Part shown: positions 33,213 to 41,663 of the stretch, in pieces
Position numbering within the stretch: the first letter of the stretch is position 1
Layout of the letters: each line of letters starts with the position of its first letter
Assembly (NCBI GenBank): GCA_900768045.1
Contig: CAAGBL010000104.1
Coordinates: 62,001-126,000, forward strand
Direction of reading: 5' to 3'
Origin: an uncultured Alistipes sp.
GTDB taxonomy: Bacteria; Bacteroidota; Bacteroidia; Bacteroidales; Rikenellaceae
DNA length: 64,000 bases
The notes under the pieces: generated by a model
Databases searched by the model: none
What the model was told of the DNA's origin: nothing
What the model saw: the letters and a program-made list of their open reading frames with translations, nothing else
Program-made: the position numbers and the translations under genes

Positions 33213-33347
33213 GTGAGTAATGAGTAATTTGTTTGTCATGTTGAGCCTTGGCGAAACATCTCGCAGTTGGTACTAAGGGTGAACGTCCGTGCTAACTGAG
33301 AGATTCTTCACTGCGTTCAGAATGACATTGAGAGTGAGTAATGAGTA
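33213..33347. repeat. Interspersed palindrome with 14-bp flanking direct repeats
   Basis: TGTCATGTTGAGCC..GCGAAACATCTC (from 33234) can pair with GAGATTCTTCACTGCGTTCAGAATGACA (to 33327). GTGAGTAATGAGTA stands on both sides, at 33213-33226 and 33334-33347. Sequences ending TTCTGAACGCAGTGAAGAATCTC are a known kind of interspersed repeat in many bacterial genomes. Related TAATGAGTAAT / ATTACTAATTA stretches occur at 33359-33405, 47610-47695 and 49505-49530. Confidence 0.7.
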
Positions 33348-33405
33348 GTGACAACGAAAAAATATTACTAATTACTATTTACTAATTACTAATTAAAAAA
33401 TGTTA

Positions 33406-34116
33406 CTAATCTTCCTCCTCGTCATCTCTGTTGCGCTTGGGCTTTGTGTTGTAGCCCTCGACAACAATCACAAACTCGCCCTTGGGCTCGTGCTCCTTGA
33501 AGTGGGCAATAACCTCGTCAAGAGAGCCACGCACCGTCTCTTCAAACTTCTTGGTTATCTCCCTCACCACAGCCACACGGCGCTCCATGCCCATAACCTC
33601 AGCAAACTGCTCAAGACACTTGACAACACGGTATGGCGACTCGTAGAATACTAACGTACGCTCCTCTAAGGCAAGCTCCTGAATGCGCTTCATGCGACCC
33701 TTCTTCTGGGGCAGGAAGCCCTCAAAAGCAAACTTATCGCATGGAAAGCCACTCTGCACAACGGCAGGGATAAGGGCTGTAGCTCCTGGCAAGGTCTCAA
33801 CATCTATGCCCTCCTCGACGCACTTGCGCACAAGCAGAAAGCCAGGGTCGGAGATACCTGGAGTGCCAGCGTCCGACACCAATGCCACGTTGCGGCCCGA
33901 GGCGATGCTCTCAGCAACACGTGCCACTGTGGCATGCTCGTTGAACTTATGGTGCGAGTGCATAGGCTTCTCTATTCCCAAGTGGCGCAATAGGTGCGAC
34001 GTTGTGCGTGTATCCTCGGCGAGGATAAAATCTACCTCCTTGAGCACGTTTATAGCACGTAGCGTGATATCTTCGAGGTTGCCGATAGGTGTGGGTACTA
34101 CATATAGTTTTGCCAT
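33406..34116 (-). CDS. rsmI: 16S rRNA (cytidine-1402 2'-O) methyltransferase
   Basis: 236 residues. The tetrapyrrole-methylase-type fold is shown by LYVVPTPIGNLEDITLRA, the AEDTRTTSHLLRHLGI segment, VSDAGTPGISDPGFLLV and FYESPYRVVKCLEQ. RsmI adds a 2'-O-methyl group to C1402 in the decoding centre. The family also carries a C-terminal extension; here the last 15 residues are a run of charged residues. The gene begins 2 bases after the Pro/Ala-rich gene ends. Confidence 0.95.
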   Translation of the reverse strand: MAKLYVVPTPIGNLEDITLRAINVLKEVDFILAEDTRTTSHLLRHLGIEKPMHSHHKFNEHATVARVAESIASGRNVALVSDAGTPGISDPGFLLVRKCVEEGIDVETLPGATALIPAVVQSGFPCDKFAFEGFLPQKKGRMKRIQELALEERTLVFYESPYRVVKCLEQFAEVMGMERRVAVVREITKKFEETVRGSLDEVIAHFKEHEPKGEFVIVVEGYNTKPKRNRDDEEED

Positions 34117-34118
34117 TG

Positions 34119-35069
34119 TTACGATAGTTTACGTTCGATTAGCGACACGATTAGCTTTGCACCCTCCGAGTCGGGGTTCCATGCGAAGTTCTCGACGATG
34201 TATATCATGCAATCATCGAGGCTTGTAAAGCTGTTGAGCGCATCTATTGTTGTGTTATACTGCGCCTCGTCACCCGCAAAGAGGTCACGAAGCATGATAA
34301 ACTTGTCGTTGATGCCTATCGCCTTGCGTAAGTCCGAAATCTTCGACATTGGAGGCGTCGGCATGCTCTCGTTTTGCGACACATCGCCGAGTACCTTGCG
34401 ACCACTACCCAACACATCGGCTATGCGCTGAGGCTCGGTGCTCTGAGGGATAGGCTGAGGAGCGGGGGCAGGAGCTACGGGCTGCTGAGGCACTACGGGC
34501 GTAGGTGCTGGCGCTGGCTCGGCCTTAGGCTCGGGTGCTGTGGGCGTCGTTGGGGCGTTGTAGAGCGAAATCATCTTGCGGCTCGACTTCTGACGCACAG
34601 GAATATCCTCGATGTCGAACAGTCCACCGCCTCTCGTCACCTTGGGCTCGGGCTCGGGCGCTGGCTCAACAACGGGCGCTGGAGCTGGCTCGGCCTTAGG
34701 CTCGGGCGTTGCCACAACCTGGGGCTTCTCCTCCTCGGTAATACCGAGCAGAGCATCAATATCGAGTGCATCGTCGAAGTCGGCAACGGGATCGGCTACA
34801 GCCGCAACCTCCACCATAGGCTCCTCTACGGCAACCACCACGGCGGGGGCTACACTCTCTTTGGGGTGCTCGGGCTCAGCCTCCTCACTCTCCTTGGCTT
34901 CGGGCTCCTCGCCCTGCTCAAAGTCGATGTCGAGCAGTGCATCGTAGAGCCTGCGGAGCTCGTCGAGCGCCAAATCACGCTCGATGCGAGGCACGCCACC
35001 CTGCTTAGTCCAACCATTTACCAACGTCGCCAAACGAGCGACTCTCTCCTCAATATTTTTCACTCTCAT
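34119..35069 (-). CDS. Conserved hypothetical protein with Pro/Ala/Glu-rich centre and C-terminal globular domain
   Basis: 316 residues, no signal peptide. Residues 1-55 are a predicted helical domain (IEERVARLATLVNGWTKQGG); 56-235 are a Pro/Ala/Glu-rich linker with PEPKAEPAPAP repeated; 236-316 form a compact domain (ISDLRKAIGINDKFIMLRDL, then YNTTIDALNSFTSLDD) that looks like the conserved part. I recognise this architecture from Bacteroidota proteins of unknown role. It has a clear promoter (35104-35135) and is followed after 2 bases by rsmI. An opposite-strand open frame over the linker is a shadow of the repetitive codons. Confidence 0.75.
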   Translation of the reverse strand: MRVKNIEERVARLATLVNGWTKQGGVPRIERDLALDELRRLYDALLDIDFEQGEEPEAKESEEAEPEHPKESVAPAVVVAVEEPMVEVAAVADPVADFDDALDIDALLGITEEEKPQVVATPEPKAEPAPAPVVEPAPEPEPKVTRGGGLFDIEDIPVRQKSSRKMISLYNAPTTPTAPEPKAEPAPAPTPVVPQQPVAPAPAPQPIPQSTEPQRIADVLGSGRKVLGDVSQNESMPTPPMSKISDLRKAIGINDKFIMLRDLFAGDEAQYNTTIDALNSFTSLDDCMIYIVENFAWNPDSEGAKLIVSLIERKLS

Positions 35070-35103
35070 TGTGTAGATGATTACAGATGTATATACAACG
35101 TAT

Positions 35104-35135
35104 CAAAGGTAGTAAAAAAATGTGAAAGGTGCAAA
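35104..35135 (-). promoter_or_regulatory. Promoter for the Pro/Ala-rich protein - rsmI unit
   Basis: On the minus strand TTTG (35135-35132), 20 bases, TACCTTTG (35111-35104). The ATG is 35 bases downstream. Confidence 0.75.
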
Positions 35136-35162
35136 AATAATTTTAGTAGTTTTGTTGGAGGG

Positions 35163-35372
35163 TGTGGCGATAGGGGCGATGAGGACGCAGAGATAGGGAG
35201 TTTAGGGAGTTTAGGGGATTTAGGGAGGATTAGGACGATTAAGACCAGTAGGACCAATAAGACCATTAGGATATTTGTCCGTGACCGTCTTAATCGTCTT
35301 AAGGTCCTAAGGTCTTAATGGTCTTACAATATCTATCAAGCTTTAGCGCCCCTATCCTCCCTCCTCCTCGCT
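35163..35372. repeat. Purine/pyrimidine palindrome upstream of the Pro/Ala-rich gene
   Basis: Left: GGCGATAGGGGCGATGAGG..GGGAGTTTAGGGG; inside, GACCATTAGGA can pair with TCTTAATGGTC; right: CCCCTATCCTCCCTCCTCC. Fills 35136-35376; no gene here. Confidence 0.7.
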
Positions 35373-35377
35373 CCAAC

Positions 35378-35414
35378 AAAAAAAACTGCTCGACTCCTAA
35401 GAGCCGAGCAGTTT
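35378..35414 (-). terminator. Terminator after the fimbrillin-like lipoprotein gene
   Basis: AAACTGCTCGACTC pairs with GAGCCGAGCAGTTT (one mismatch), followed on the minus strand by a run of eight T. It is 20 bases past the stop at 35434. Confidence 0.88.
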
Positions 35415-35433
35415 GAGTATATCAAATTAGATA

Positions 35434-36930
35434 CTATCTGTAAAGAATCTGTAGGCTACGCACCTGAACCCATGGTCCAGCAAGGGTATATGTACTCTGA
35501 AGCTTAACTGTAGAACCCTTTGATAGTGAGCCATTGCCTGTCAAATAGAAGTCCTTACCACTGTGGCTTTTACCACTTGCCTGCGAAATAACCTTAGTGC
35601 TACCAGAATAAAGGTTAAAGGTCGTTTGAATGCTACCCAAAGGTTTCATCTTAGTATCAGCAATAAACTGAGTATTGATAGTTCCTGGAAGATCGTTGAA
35701 CGCAGGAGATGTAATGCTTCCATCACCAGAACCAGACACACCACCAAGCTTTACATATGAACCTGTCCACTCGACATTCCATGAAGCCGCTGTCCAACCT
35801 GCTGCCTCGGTTGGAGGCGCTACAACATATGGCAAACCAGTGATATGCACGGTTGTTGAAGCTGAGTAGCGGCGACCGTCGGTAGTCACAACATAAGCCT
35901 CAACGCTCTTTGCGCCCCATGACGATACTGTGTGGTTCTGAGCCATGTTAAAGCTCTTGCTTGAAGTGTTGTATGTGTCAATCTTGTATGTTGTACCATC
36001 AACAATATAACCAACCTCCTTAACCATAGCATTCTGCAAGTTGCTAATAGTTGTAGCTGTAGGGAAATAGATTACGTTGTTAGCGCAATTATTTGCCTGG
36101 GTTGGGTTTTTCTGAAGATAGTAGCTATACGATGTCATTGGCTCGCCAAGAGTCACCTTAGGTGCTGCAAACTCAATATCTACACGTGTTGTTGTAGCCT
36201 TTGTAAAGGTCTTGCCATTGTATGCCTTAGAGCAGATATTGCCGTTGCTATCGGTAAGATAGATAATATAACCGTTAGCAAGCTCCAAGTCGGCAGGCAA
36301 GGCAAAGAAGAATGAGTTTGAAGGGTTCTCGAATTCGATAACGTATGATGCCACCTCGCCTGATGCTGAAGGCTTGCCCTGCTTGAAGTTGTAGATGTAT
36401 GTTGCAGGAAGCATTGAGCCATCAAAAGCCTTAAGTTCAGCCTTAGCAAGTGTCACACCATTAGTTACAGATACGTGCAAAAGCGCATTCTGTGGAGTAA
36501 ATACCATATCAATAACGCCCTTAGGAGCATTTGATGTTGTAGCAGCAAGCACCGCAGCATCGTCGCCACTCTGTGAAGCAAGACTCATTGAGGCGATGCC
36601 TTCAACGATATCAACACTTGGATAGATAGCATAGTAAGTATCTACATCGGCAGCATACTCACCCTCGCCACGGAAGCGTACCACGTCGCCAGACTCCGTT
36701 GCTGTGAGGGTTGCCTTAGCACCAGCCTCAGAGGCAAGTGTAACCTTATCCTCAAGCTCCCACTTAACATCTGTGAACTTCTCGCCCTCGACTGTCACAC
36801 GTGTATCGTCAACAACAATCTTAGCATCTACCGTAAAGTTATCAACTGTGATAACCTCAGATGGAGTGTTCTCCTTTGAACAACCCACCATCGCTGCCAT
36901 AGCAGCCAAAGCAATAAAAAATCTCTTCAT
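35434..36930 (-). CDS. Fimbrillin-like surface lipoprotein
   Basis: 498 residues. The signal peptide has a lipobox MVGC (Cys17). The N-terminal half is of the fimbrillin/Mfa-like kind: a segment VTVEGEKFTDVKWELEDKVT, then YYAIYPSVDIV, VFTPQNALLHVSVTN and SNSFFFALPADLELANGYII follow the order usual in such proteins. The C-terminal half (about 270-498) contains repeated Ig-like beta segments (TTTISNLQNAMVKEVGYIV, AYVVTTDGRRYSASTTVHI). It is probably exposed at the surface and may be a fimbrial or adhesion subunit. The 43-residue peptide gene lies 21 bases upstream in the same transcript. Confidence 0.8.
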   Translation of the reverse strand: MKRFFIALAAMAAMVGCSKENTPSEVITVDNFTVDAKIVVDDTRVTVEGEKFTDVKWELEDKVTLASEAGAKATLTATESGDVVRFRGEGEYAADVDTYYAIYPSVDIVEGIASMSLASQSGDDAAVLAATTSNAPKGVIDMVFTPQNALLHVSVTNGVTLAKAELKAFDGSMLPATYIYNFKQGKPSASGEVASYVIEFENPSNSFFFALPADLELANGYIIYLTDSNGNICSKAYNGKTFTKATTTRVDIEFAAPKVTLGEPMTSYSYYLQKNPTQANNCANNVIYFPTATTISNLQNAMVKEVGYIVDGTTYKIDTYNTSSKSFNMAQNHTVSSWGAKSVEAYVVTTDGRRYSASTTVHITGLPYVVAPPTEAAGWTAASWNVEWTGSYVKLGGVSGSGDGSITSPAFNDLPGTINTQFIADTKMKPLGSIQTTFNLYSGSTKVISQASGKSHSGKDFYLTGNGSLSKGSTVKLQSTYTLAGPWVQVRSLQILYR

Positions 36931-36951
36931 AATCGTGAATTGTTAGTTAGA

Positions 36952-37083
36952 TTAGTCCATCAAATCGCCTTCGCCACCATCTAAATAGTCGCTCTCGACA
37001 CTTTCTACAGAGACGAGGAAGCCCGCCTCAACCATTACATCGAGGACCTCGAACTCGGGTGCCTCATAAAAAATCTTTCTCAT
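36952..37083 (-). CDS. 43-residue peptide gene upstream of the fimbrillin-like lipoprotein
   Basis: Reading the minus strand from the ATG at 37083: MRKIFYEAPEFEVLDVMVEA, then GFLVSVESVESDYLDGGEGD and LMD, stop at 36952. It starts with a basic-aromatic segment, is acidic and has no signal peptide. Short peptides of this type (start ..YxxPExEVxxVxxE, then GF/GFxxS, then Asp/Gly-rich end) often precede fimbrillin-like genes in Bacteroidales; I recall this pattern but did not search for it. A textbook promoter lies 76-106 bases upstream, and the lipoprotein gene starts 21 bases after its stop, so the pair should be one transcript. Role unknown: peptide signal, leader peptide or small partner protein are all possible. 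Confidence 0.7.
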   Translation of the reverse strand: MRKIFYEAPEFEVLDVMVEAGFLVSVESVESDYLDGGEGDLMD

Positions 37084-37158
37084 AGTTTTATTGTTAAATT
37101 TATTTGTAATTCGAGATTACGTTCGCTCTGCTAAAGACATAGTTTTAGTAAAGTCTCA

Positions 37159-37189
37159 CAAAGATAACATCTTTTTCTACAGTTACAAA
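37159..37189 (-). promoter_or_regulatory. Consensus promoter of the peptide - fimbrillin-like lipoprotein unit
   Basis: On the minus strand TTTG (37189-37186), exactly 19 bases, TATCTTTG (37166-37159): a full match to the phylum consensus. The expected transcript has a leader of about 70 bases. Confidence 0.85.
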
Positions 37190-37245
37190 CACTTTTCAAC
37201 AAACACCCATAATTTTATCACAGAGAGATAAAAAACATTATTGTT

Positions 37246-37420
37246 GGGGTTAGGGAAGATGGGGAAGATGGGGTGAATAGGGAATTTAAGGAGATTAGGG
37301 AGGACGCTACGCTTGATAGGGCTGATAGGGGCGCTTCGCTTGATAGGGTTGATAGGGTCGATGAGGCGAGGGTATCATAGTCCTATCTCCCCTATCTTCC
37401 CTATTCTCCCTTTGCCCGCC
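37246..37420. repeat. Purine/pyrimidine palindrome before element A6
   Basis: GGTTAGGGAAGATGGGG.. on the left and CCTATCTTCCCTATTCTCCC on the right can pair; the middle holds GCTACGCTTGATAGG and GCTTCGCTTGATAGG. Nothing else is seen between the promoter at 37189 and element A6. Confidence 0.75.
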
Positions 37421-37432
37421 TCAATAAGCGAG

Positions 37433-37568
37433 ATATAATTTCTTGTCAGAAGGGTGCCGAGTGCTACACTCGGCAAAAATGCCACCGATGGGTAGTACTA
37501 AACGTACGTCCCATTGGTGGCATTTTTTCTAGGGGACGCAATCGACCCCTTATCACAACAAATTATAT
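37433..37568. repeat. Cloverleaf palindrome, element A6 (overlaps the DUF4465 gene end)
   Basis: Outer arms ATATAATTTCTTGT and ACAACAAATTATAT pair over 14 bases with one mismatch. The inner parts equal A4, except that the central loop reads TAAAC. The right arm runs into the coding sequence: the stop TGA (37555-37553) and the four codons before it lie inside the element. Confidence 0.88.
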
Positions 37569-38251
37569 TCGAGAGAGTCAAGACAAATATATAACGGCGT
37601 ATTCGCCCCATACTCACCCACGTCCGAGGTCTCGATAGTGAGTCGCACACCACCCTCGGTAGAGATACCAAGAGGGAAGGTCTGCCAATTATCTGCAACA
37701 AAGCGCTTGCCGTCACGATAGTCAACAACATAGCACTCAACGCCCTCGCCCACAGGACGCTCAAACTTATCCAATGGCGTGAAGATGACCTTAAGGAAGT
37801 CGTCCTCGACAAACTTACGAGCGAAGGTGTTTATATCCTCGTCTGTGATTGAGGCATAGGTATATGTCGTGAGGTTAAGCTTCACAGAGTTAAGCATCAC
37901 GCCCTGCTTAAAGACCATGTCGCAAGGCTCAGAGTAGCTATCGTAGTAGTAGAGCAAAAACTTAGCGCCCGACGCCGCAGCAGTGTTATATGCAGCATAC
38001 TGGTTCTCAAACTTACCATTAGCAGCGTCAGTGTCAAAGACCTTAGAGACGGCAAAGCCACCCCAATACTGATACTCCTCATTAAAGAAGTATTCGCACT
38101 TAACAACATCGTTCTCGAAGCCATAATCATACTCCGACGCTGTTAGTGTCTCAAAGCTCTCGACAAAGCTCTCAATATTGACATCGGGTGCTTCGATATT
38201 TTCGCATGCTACAAACGTTAGCAACATTAGCGCAAAAAGGAGTTTTTTCAT
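37553..38251 (-). CDS. DUF4465-like lipoprotein
   Basis: 232 residues from the ATG at 38251 (MKKLLFALMLLTFVACEN, lipobox FVAC, Cys17). The start at 38332 would overlap the previous gene and add 27 residues without a signal peptide. The body is beta-rich with the DUF4465 signatures YQYWGGFAVSKV, FLLYYYDSYSEPC, GVMLNSVKLNLTTYTYASI and a late PLYICLDSLEY. The last residues (NLL) and the stop codon come from element A6. It is the final gene of the parE-parC-aroK-murI-ftsK-lolA run. The family is secreted and of unknown function. Confidence 0.8.
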   Translation of the reverse strand: MKKLLFALMLLTFVACENIEAPDVNIESFVESFETLTASEYDYGFENDVVKCEYFFNEEYQYWGGFAVSKVFDTDAANGKFENQYAAYNTAAASGAKFLLYYYDSYSEPCDMVFKQGVMLNSVKLNLTTYTYASITDEDINTFARKFVEDDFLKVIFTPLDKFERPVGEGVECYVVDYRDGKRFVADNWQTFPLGISTEGGVRLTIETSDVGEYGANTPLYICLDSLEYNLL

Positions 38252-38268
38252 GTTATACGGGTTATTAG

Positions 38269-38880
38269 TTACAAAAATGACACAATATCGTAAGCCGCAT
38301 AAGAGGCTTTGTTCCAGCGTGGTAGCTTCCACGATGCCGACTCCATGGCGTGCATATATATCATTATCACATCGCCATCATAGTAGTACGACACGGCCTC
38401 GGGTAGCACACCACTACCGCTACGCTTAAGGGCAATGGTTATACTCGATAGGCCGACATCCTCACGTGGTGTAAGGTCGATAAACTTGGTGTTGGCATCA
38501 TGTGCCGAGCGCATCGACATCGTAAACTCGTCGTCGAGGAACGTGAAGGCACGTGTGGGGTTTGTAAGCAGGTCGTGCGACTTGAGGTTTACCCTATCCT
38601 CCGTAACCTCCTTACGCTCGTTGTTTATCTCGTAGCGCAGCTTGCCGTCGCTATATACCTCCATAGTGCTGAGCATAAGGTAGTAGGCGTCGCCCTCAAC
38701 CTTAAGCGTGCCATGCAGAGTATTCTGCTCCTCGCCAGTGCCAACAACAACGGTAAGACCATAGGCATAGCGCTCACCCAACGTCTTGTTGAGTGCCGAA
38801 ATCCACTCCTGAGGTGTTGTCTGCGCCGAGAGCGACACAACACTAAAAACGGTAAGCAGGGTTATGATAAATCGTTTCAT
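38269..38880 (-). CDS. LolA-like outer-membrane lipoprotein carrier
   Basis: 203 residues with a signal peptide (MKRFIITLLTVFSVVSLSAQ). The first part (TTPQEWISALNKTLGERYAYGLTV) and the concave-sheet pattern (GTLKVEGDAYYLML, EVYSDGKLRYEINNERKEVT) resemble the LolA fold of Bacteroidota, which moves lipoproteins from the inner to the outer membrane. In this phylum a lolA-like gene commonly follows ftsK, as here (52 bases apart), which supports the call. E. coli LolA is similar in length but very different in sequence. Confidence 0.8.
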   Translation of the reverse strand: MKRFIITLLTVFSVVSLSAQTTPQEWISALNKTLGERYAYGLTVVVGTGEEQNTLHGTLKVEGDAYYLMLSTMEVYSDGKLRYEINNERKEVTEDRVNLKSHDLLTNPTRAFTFLDDEFTMSMRSAHDANTKFIDLTPREDVGLSSITIALKRSGSGVLPEAVSYYYDGDVIMIYMHAMESASWKLPRWNKASYAAYDIVSFL

Positions 38881-38932
38881 AGACTTTTTAATTTACTACT
38901 CTAACGCCGCAACAAGCCGTGTTATTGCCCAC

Positions 38933-41641
38933 TTAGAAGATGCCCAACTCCTGGAGGCGTGCCTCGAGGCTTGGCAGGTCATAAAACTTAATTTCACGGG
39001 GCTTAGAGCCAATCTGTGGGCCTACGATGCCCGCACGCTCCAACTGAAGCATGATACGTCCTGCACGGTTGAAGCCCACCTCAAAGTTGCGCTGAATCAT
39101 AGATGTAGATATCATGCCACTCGACACTGCCTCACGGGCAATCTCGCCAAACTTAGGATCATACTTCTGAGGTGCTGAGCTCTCCTCCGAGCCAAACGAA
39201 GGTGCCATATCGCCACCACCCTGCTCAGGGGTATAGTCGGGAAGGGCATAGGCTGATGGATAGCCCTGCTGGCGGCCGATATGCTCGACGATATTCTCCA
39301 CCTCGGGCGTATCGACAAAGGCACACTGGATACGTGTTAGCTCGCCACCATTCGAGAGCAACATATCGCCACGGCCGATAAGCTGGTTAGCACCTGGCTG
39401 GTCGATGATTGTTCGTGAGTCGGTCATCTGCATAACTCTAAAGGCAATACGTGCAGGGAAGTTAGCCTTGATACCACCCGTAATAACACGCACATCGGGG
39501 CGCTGAGTAGCCACGATAAGGTGGATACCCACAGCACGGGCCTTCTGCGCAAGACGCATAACAGGAGCCTCGACCTCCTTAGCGGTCATGATAAGGTCGG
39601 CAAACTCGTCGATGATAACCACAATATATGGCATGAACTTATGGCCATTCTCGGGGTTGAGCGAGCGCTTCAAAAACTTCTCGTTATACTCGACAATATT
39701 CTTAGCGTGCGCCTGCTTGCACAACTCAAGACGGTTAGCCATCTCGGTACAGAGGGCATTGAGCGTATATACCGCCTTCTTAGGATCGGTAACAATAGCC
39801 TCGTCCTCCGACTCCATCTTCGCCAAAAAGTGCTTCTCAAGCTTGTTATATAGCGAGAACTCCACCATCTTAGGATCGACCAACACGAACTTAAGCTCGG
39901 CAGGGTGCTTGCGATACAAAAGCGAGGTAATAATAGCGTTCAAGCCCACCGACTTACCCTGACCCGTAGCACCTGCAACCAACAAGTGAGGCATCTTAGC
40001 AAGGTCGAAAGTATAGTTCTCGTTCTGGATTGTGCGACCGATAACTACGGGCAACTGCGCCTTAGACTCCTGGAACTCCTTAGAGCAGATTGCCGAGTAC
40101 ATCGACACGGTCTGCTTCGTGAGGTTTGGCACCTCGATACCAATAGTACCTCGACCAGGAATAGGGGCAATAATACGGATACCCAACGCCTTGAGGCTCT
40201 GAGCAATATCGTTCTCCAAGCCCTGAATCTTAGATATCTTAACGCCCTGCTCCTGAACAATCTCGTAGAGCGTAACAGTAGGGCCAACGGTGGCATGCAT
40301 ACTGCGGATAGGGATACCGAAGTTGAGCAACGTCTCACGTATGCGCTCCTTATTCTGGAATATCTCCTCGTCAGTAGTCACAGCATTCGACTTATGATCC
40401 ACAAGGAGCGTTGGCATAGGTGGCGTATAGCTATACAAATCACGCATAGGATCGTAGACGTCCATATCCACATCATCAACATCTACGGTCTGCGCCTCGG
40501 GTTTTTCGACAGTAATCACAAGGCCATCTTCCTCATCATCTTCCGACTGCGCAACAGCCTCCTTACGTGGCACAGTGCTAAACACACCGCTACTTGCCTC
40601 TACACTATCATCAGCAACCGGCTCTACGCTCTGCGAAGGCTCAACATAGTCCTCGAGCGGAGCATCAGGCTCCTTAAATGGATAGTCGTCAACCACTTGC
40701 GGAGCTACTCGCTGACTCTCAGCAGCATCGGCAACCATCTCAGACTCACGGCTTACCGCTGTAAATGCCGACTGCGACGCTGCAACGGCACTGGCAGCAG
40801 AGACCGACACGACAGGTTGTGGCGCAGGCTGCGCTGGCAATGACTCCTCACGAGGCAGAGTGCTAAACACCGACTCTGGCTCAGGTGCTGGTGCTGGCTC
40901 AACAGCCACACCCTCAGCCACGCTATCCTCCTTAGGCTCCTCTACAGACGGAGTATTCTTAGTTCTACGCACCTTAGACCATAACCACGATGCAGCACCC
41001 GACACTCCATCGGCAACTTGCTCACCAGCATTATCAACGACCTTGAAGAAATTACGATTTATAAACAAGCCTGTAAGCAACCAGCCCGCAACAATAACAA
41101 GCAGAGTGCCAATGCCTCCGAGGACACCCTCAAGCGAGGCAGTAATAGCCAAGCCATACTCACCACCAAGGCCCGAGCCGAAAGGCTCCCACATGGTACC
41201 AAAAACATATCCGAGGGTTAGCGAGCCAAGAACTAAGACAAGCAGGAATATGGTTGTTATGAAGCCTACTCTAAGGCTCTTACTACGAAACATTCGCCAG
41301 CCGAGGATAAGCGCATAGAGGGGTATGGCCAAGGCAAAAATACCAAAGCCTCGACCTACAAGATATATGGCAGATATAGCTCCGTAATATCCACAAACAT
41401 TGTTATATATCGGGTGCAGAATAGGGTTCTCGGCAGCAGCCAAAGCACTCATATCCTCACGCCAATAGAAGAAATACGAAACTATCGAACACAACAAAAA
41501 GATACCCACAGACAACAGTATAAAACCTGTCATCCAACGTATATTTTCACTTCGTGTTGCAGGCTGCAAGGCACCACCCTCTGCTGTCACCTCTGTAGCC
41601 TTACTCTTATTACTATCATTACTCTTAGCACTCTTAGCCAT
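38933..41641 (-). CDS. ftsK: DNA translocase FtsK/SpoIIIE
   Basis: 902 residues from the ATG at 41641, which has GAGG 4-7 bases upstream; a TTG at 41650 is also in frame but unlikely. Four to five membrane segments lie at about residues 30-210 (e.g. FILLSVGIFLLCSIVSYFF). A Pro/Glu/Ser-rich linker (about 225-430) is followed by the motor: alpha/beta parts, Walker A GATGQGKSVGLN, Walker B VVIIDEFADLIM, and the C-terminal gamma winged helix (FEVGFNRAGRIMLQLERAGI) that reads KOPS sites. It clears DNA from the division septum and activates XerCD at dif. It is 23 bases past murI. Confidence 0.96.
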   Translation of the reverse strand: MAKSAKSNDSNKSKATEVTAEGGALQPATRSENIRWMTGFILLSVGIFLLCSIVSYFFYWREDMSALAAAENPILHPIYNNVCGYYGAISAIYLVGRGFGIFALAIPLYALILGWRMFRSKSLRVGFITTIFLLVLVLGSLTLGYVFGTMWEPFGSGLGGEYGLAITASLEGVLGGIGTLLVIVAGWLLTGLFINRNFFKVVDNAGEQVADGVSGAASWLWSKVRRTKNTPSVEEPKEDSVAEGVAVEPAPAPEPESVFSTLPREESLPAQPAPQPVVSVSAASAVAASQSAFTAVSRESEMVADAAESQRVAPQVVDDYPFKEPDAPLEDYVEPSQSVEPVADDSVEASSGVFSTVPRKEAVAQSEDDEEDGLVITVEKPEAQTVDVDDVDMDVYDPMRDLYSYTPPMPTLLVDHKSNAVTTDEEIFQNKERIRETLLNFGIPIRSMHATVGPTVTLYEIVQEQGVKISKIQGLENDIAQSLKALGIRIIAPIPGRGTIGIEVPNLTKQTVSMYSAICSKEFQESKAQLPVVIGRTIQNENYTFDLAKMPHLLVAGATGQGKSVGLNAIITSLLYRKHPAELKFVLVDPKMVEFSLYNKLEKHFLAKMESEDEAIVTDPKKAVYTLNALCTEMANRLELCKQAHAKNIVEYNEKFLKRSLNPENGHKFMPYIVVIIDEFADLIMTAKEVEAPVMRLAQKARAVGIHLIVATQRPDVRVITGGIKANFPARIAFRVMQMTDSRTIIDQPGANQLIGRGDMLLSNGGELTRIQCAFVDTPEVENIVEHIGRQQGYPSAYALPDYTPEQGGGDMAPSFGSEESSAPQKYDPKFGEIAREAVSSGMISTSMIQRNFEVGFNRAGRIMLQLERAGIVGPQIGSKPREIKFYDLPSLEARLQELGIF

Positions 41642-41663
41642 AATCCTCAAATATTTTAGCTAA

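Noticed and set aside
34374..35318. 314-residue open frame on the plus strand
   Set aside because: It lies opposite the Pro/Ala-rich gene and is a shadow of its repetitive codons; the minus-strand gene has the promoter.
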